The position numbers and the translations under genes are program-made. A stretch of DNA of 7,775 bases, from positions 1 to 7,775 of the forward strand of contig JAFQNU010000118.1 of NCBI GenBank assembly GCA_017420825.1, written 5' to 3'. Shown piece after piece: positions 5,982 through 7,775 of this stretch; position 1 is the stretch's first letter, and every line of letters begins with the position of its first letter. The stretch is from Clostridia bacterium. Its GTDB lineage: Bacteria > Bacillota > Clostridia > UBA1381. A model generated the notes under the pieces. The model had not been told where the DNA came from. It searched no databases and saw only the letters and a program-made list of their open reading frames with translations.

Positions 5982-7508
5982 ATGTCGAATAAAATGCTTA
6001 AAACTGCAGGCTTTATGACAATTGCAACACTGCTTGCAAAGGTTTTGGGAATGTTTCGTGATATGCTTATTGCAGCATACTTTTCAACGAGCTATGTTTC
6101 AGATGCTTACATGACCGCAACAAAGCTTCCGACTATGCTTTTTGACCTTGCGATAGGCGGAGTTATAACAGCCTCATTTATTCCTGTATTCAATGGTATT
6201 ATACAAAAAAAGGGAAAGGACGAGGCTATGTCCTTTGCAAATCATTTTGTCGGAATGGTTATGACGGTGTCTGTGTTGGTTGCTGTTATGGGTATATTAT
6301 TTGCAAATCCGCTTATAAATTTTCTTGCGCCTGATTTTGATGTAAAAACGCACGACCTTGCGGCACAGCTTTCATCTATCATGTTTCCGATGATTATTTT
6401 CACAGGACTTGCATTTTCATTTGTGGGAATTTTGCAGTCGTTTGGTGAGTTTAATATTCCGTCAATAATGAGTCTTGTGTCAAATCTGACCGTTATTGCA
6501 TATTTTCCTATATTCGGAAAGAAATTCGGTGTTCACGGTCTTGCGGTAACTATGCTCATTGCATGGAGCTTACAGGTAATAATTCAGATACCTGCACTTA
6601 AAAAAACAGGCTATAAATTCAGACCAAGGCTTGATTTTAAGGATTTATACATAAAAGAGGCTTTAATTCTTGCAGGACCTCTCTTAATCAGCACATGGGT
6701 TTCACCGCTTTATTCGATTGTCAACACAAGAATTGCATCGGGAATTGCAGGCGGTGTCACAATGCTTGAATACGCAAACAGGCTCTACACTGTTATGGTG
6801 GGAGTGTTTTCCTTTGTGGTTACAAACTTGATATTCCCAAGACTTTCGGTAAGTAATGCATCAGAGAATTATGAAGAGGCAAATGAACTGCTATCCACTT
6901 CAATAAAGGCAATTCTAATTATTATTCTGCCACTCATGGCAGGGTTGGTAATACTCGGCAGACCTGTTATATCTGTTGTTTACGAGCATGGAAGCTTTAC
7001 AACAGATGATGCAATAAAAACAGGTACGGCACTGTCCTGTTACTGTGTCGGAATGATAGGCTTTTCATTAAATGAAATGCTTTCAAAGGCGTTTTTTTCA
7101 AAGAAAAATTCAAAAACACCTATGTATAATGCAATCGCAAGTATGCTTATAAATATTATGCTTGCTTATCTGCTTTCGGCTCGCTTTGGCATTTACGGAC
7201 TTGCTTTTGCAACAGCCTGTGGCTCAACGGCAAATGCTCTGTTAAATTATATAGCAATGCGGATAAAATACGGCAAAATATTTAAAAAATCAGACATTAT
7301 AAGCATAGTAAAAACTGTCACATCAGCAGTTGTTATGAGTATTGCGGTAATTTTAATATATTACAGGCTATCACAGCTCATCAGCCATTCTGTCGGAGGA
7401 AATCTGATAATATGTGCGGTATGCGGTGCGGTCGGAGTTATAGTCTATTTTGCACTTTGTCTGATTTTGGGTGTTGATGAGATTAAGAAAATAGCAAAAA
7501 GAGGATAA
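5982..7508 (+). CDS. murJ: MurJ/MviN-family lipid-linked precursor flippase
   Basis: A 508-residue polytopic protein of the MurJ branch of the MOP exporters, which flip lipid II or similar undecaprenyl-linked precursors outward. About 14 hydrophobic segments fit the MurJ topology. Family motifs seen are KVLGMFRDMLIA (20-31), SDAYMTATKLP (40-50), ASFIPVF (64-70), LEYANRLYT (262-270) and VVYEHGSFT (332-340). Against E. coli MurJ by eye, Arg24, Asp39 and Arg270 are kept (Arg26, Asp41, Arg267). Arg18 is Lys20, Arg52 is Phe54 and Glu57 is Gly59. The ATG has GGAGGA (5970-5975) 6 nt upstream and lies 2 bp after the csaB stop. It may be the housekeeping lipid II flippase or one dedicated to the wall polymer made by its neighbours; the sequence alone does not decide. 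A Wzx-type exporter is less likely given the MurJ motifs. Confidence 0.9.
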   Translation: MSNKMLKTAGFMTIATLLAKVLGMFRDMLIAAYFSTSYVSDAYMTATKLPTMLFDLAIGGVITASFIPVFNGIIQKKGKDEAMSFANHFVGMVMTVSVLVAVMGILFANPLINFLAPDFDVKTHDLAAQLSSIMFPMIIFTGLAFSFVGILQSFGEFNIPSIMSLVSNLTVIAYFPIFGKKFGVHGLAVTMLIAWSLQVIIQIPALKKTGYKFRPRLDFKDLYIKEALILAGPLLISTWVSPLYSIVNTRIASGIAGGVTMLEYANRLYTVMVGVFSFVVTNLIFPRLSVSNASENYEEANELLSTSIKAILIIILPLMAGLVILGRPVISVVYEHGSFTTDDAIKTGTALSCYCVGMIGFSLNEMLSKAFFSKKNSKTPMYNAIASMLINIMLAYLLSARFGIYGLAFATACGSTANALLNYIAMRIKYGKIFKKSDIISIVKTVTSAVVMSIAVILIYYRLSQLISHSVGGNLIICAVCGAVGVIVYFALCLILGVDEIKKIAKRG

Positions 7509-7509
7509 A

Positions 7510-7775
7510 ATGACTAACAATTTTAAGTATAGCTCGGATAATAAAAGATATCATACATGGAATTATCACTTGCAGCAAAAATTCGGACAAAAGGTGTTCA
7601 AGGTCAGCCTTAATGCAGGCTTTACCTGTCCCAATATTGACGGAACAAAGGGATATGGCGGTTGCATATACTGTTCATCATCGGGGAGCGGGGATTTTGC
7701 AGGAAACCCATGTGATGATATTCTTACTCAATTTGATGAGGTCAAGTCTCAGATGCACAAAAAATGGCCTGAGGC
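7510..7775 (+). CDS. YhcC-like radical SAM protein, N-terminal part only
   Basis: The first 88 residues of a protein cut by the window end. It starts at ATG 7510-7512, one base after the murJ stop, with AGAGGA just upstream. The sequence RYHTWNYHLQQKFGQKVFKV is followed by NAGFTCPNIDG and GGCIYCSSSGSGDFAG. Cys40, Cys52 and Cys55 form a CX11CX2C set expected to bind the 4Fe-4S cluster that cleaves S-adenosylmethionine, as in the YhcC (TIGR01212) family. Another Cys is at 68. Full members are near 300 residues, so most of the protein is missing. The reaction is not established from what is visible, and nothing obvious links it to wall synthesis; it may simply share the transcript. Confidence 0.85.
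   Translation, partial: MTNNFKYSSDNKRYHTWNYHLQQKFGQKVFKVSLNAGFTCPNIDGTKGYGGCIYCSSSGSGDFAGNPCDDILTQFDEVKSQMHKKWPE

Overview
The base composition is AT-rich, Shine-Dalgarno sequences are strong, and genes are tightly packed. The window also carries a type II lipoprotein signal, a CsaB-type pyruvyltransferase and a GyrA with a QRRGGRG box. Together these point to a low-GC Firmicute, most likely a member of the Clostridia. I cannot name a genus. There are no rRNA or tRNA genes, mobile elements, CRISPR arrays or terminators that I can support. The window is essentially all coding, apart from one intergenic region of about 160 bp.

Left part, minus strand, read right to left: gyrA (DNA gyrase subunit A, 3627 to 1096), then a membrane-anchored lipoprotein cyclophilin (1093 to 437), then a second cyclophilin without a signal peptide (409 to 1, cut by the window edge). 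The gaps are 2 and 27 bp, so this reads as one transcription unit starting at a clear sigma-A promoter (TTGATT-17-TATAAT with extended TGn) about 50 bp upstream of gyrA. The two cyclophilins are tandem paralogues, about 66% identical over the shared region by hand count, probably with one copy outside and one inside the membrane.

Middle: an AT-rich divergent promoter region (3628 to 3789). It holds the gyrA promoter, a 16-bp perfect palindrome in the gyrA leader, and a weaker -10 candidate for the rightward genes.

Right part, plus strand: a GT4-type glycosyltransferase, a CsaB-like polysaccharide pyruvyltransferase, a MurJ/MviN-type flippase, and the start of a YhcC-like radical SAM protein cut by the window end. 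Gaps are 3, 2 and 1 bp, so this is a compact operon. The first three fit one job: adding a sugar to a lipid-linked wall polymer precursor, pyruvylating a wall polysaccharide (the known ligand of S-layer-homology domains), and moving lipid-linked precursors across the membrane. This joint role is inferred from family and context. No wholly unknown system is evident. The points most worth checking are the residue changes in the flippase and the glycosyltransferase, and the split localisation of the cyclophilin pair.
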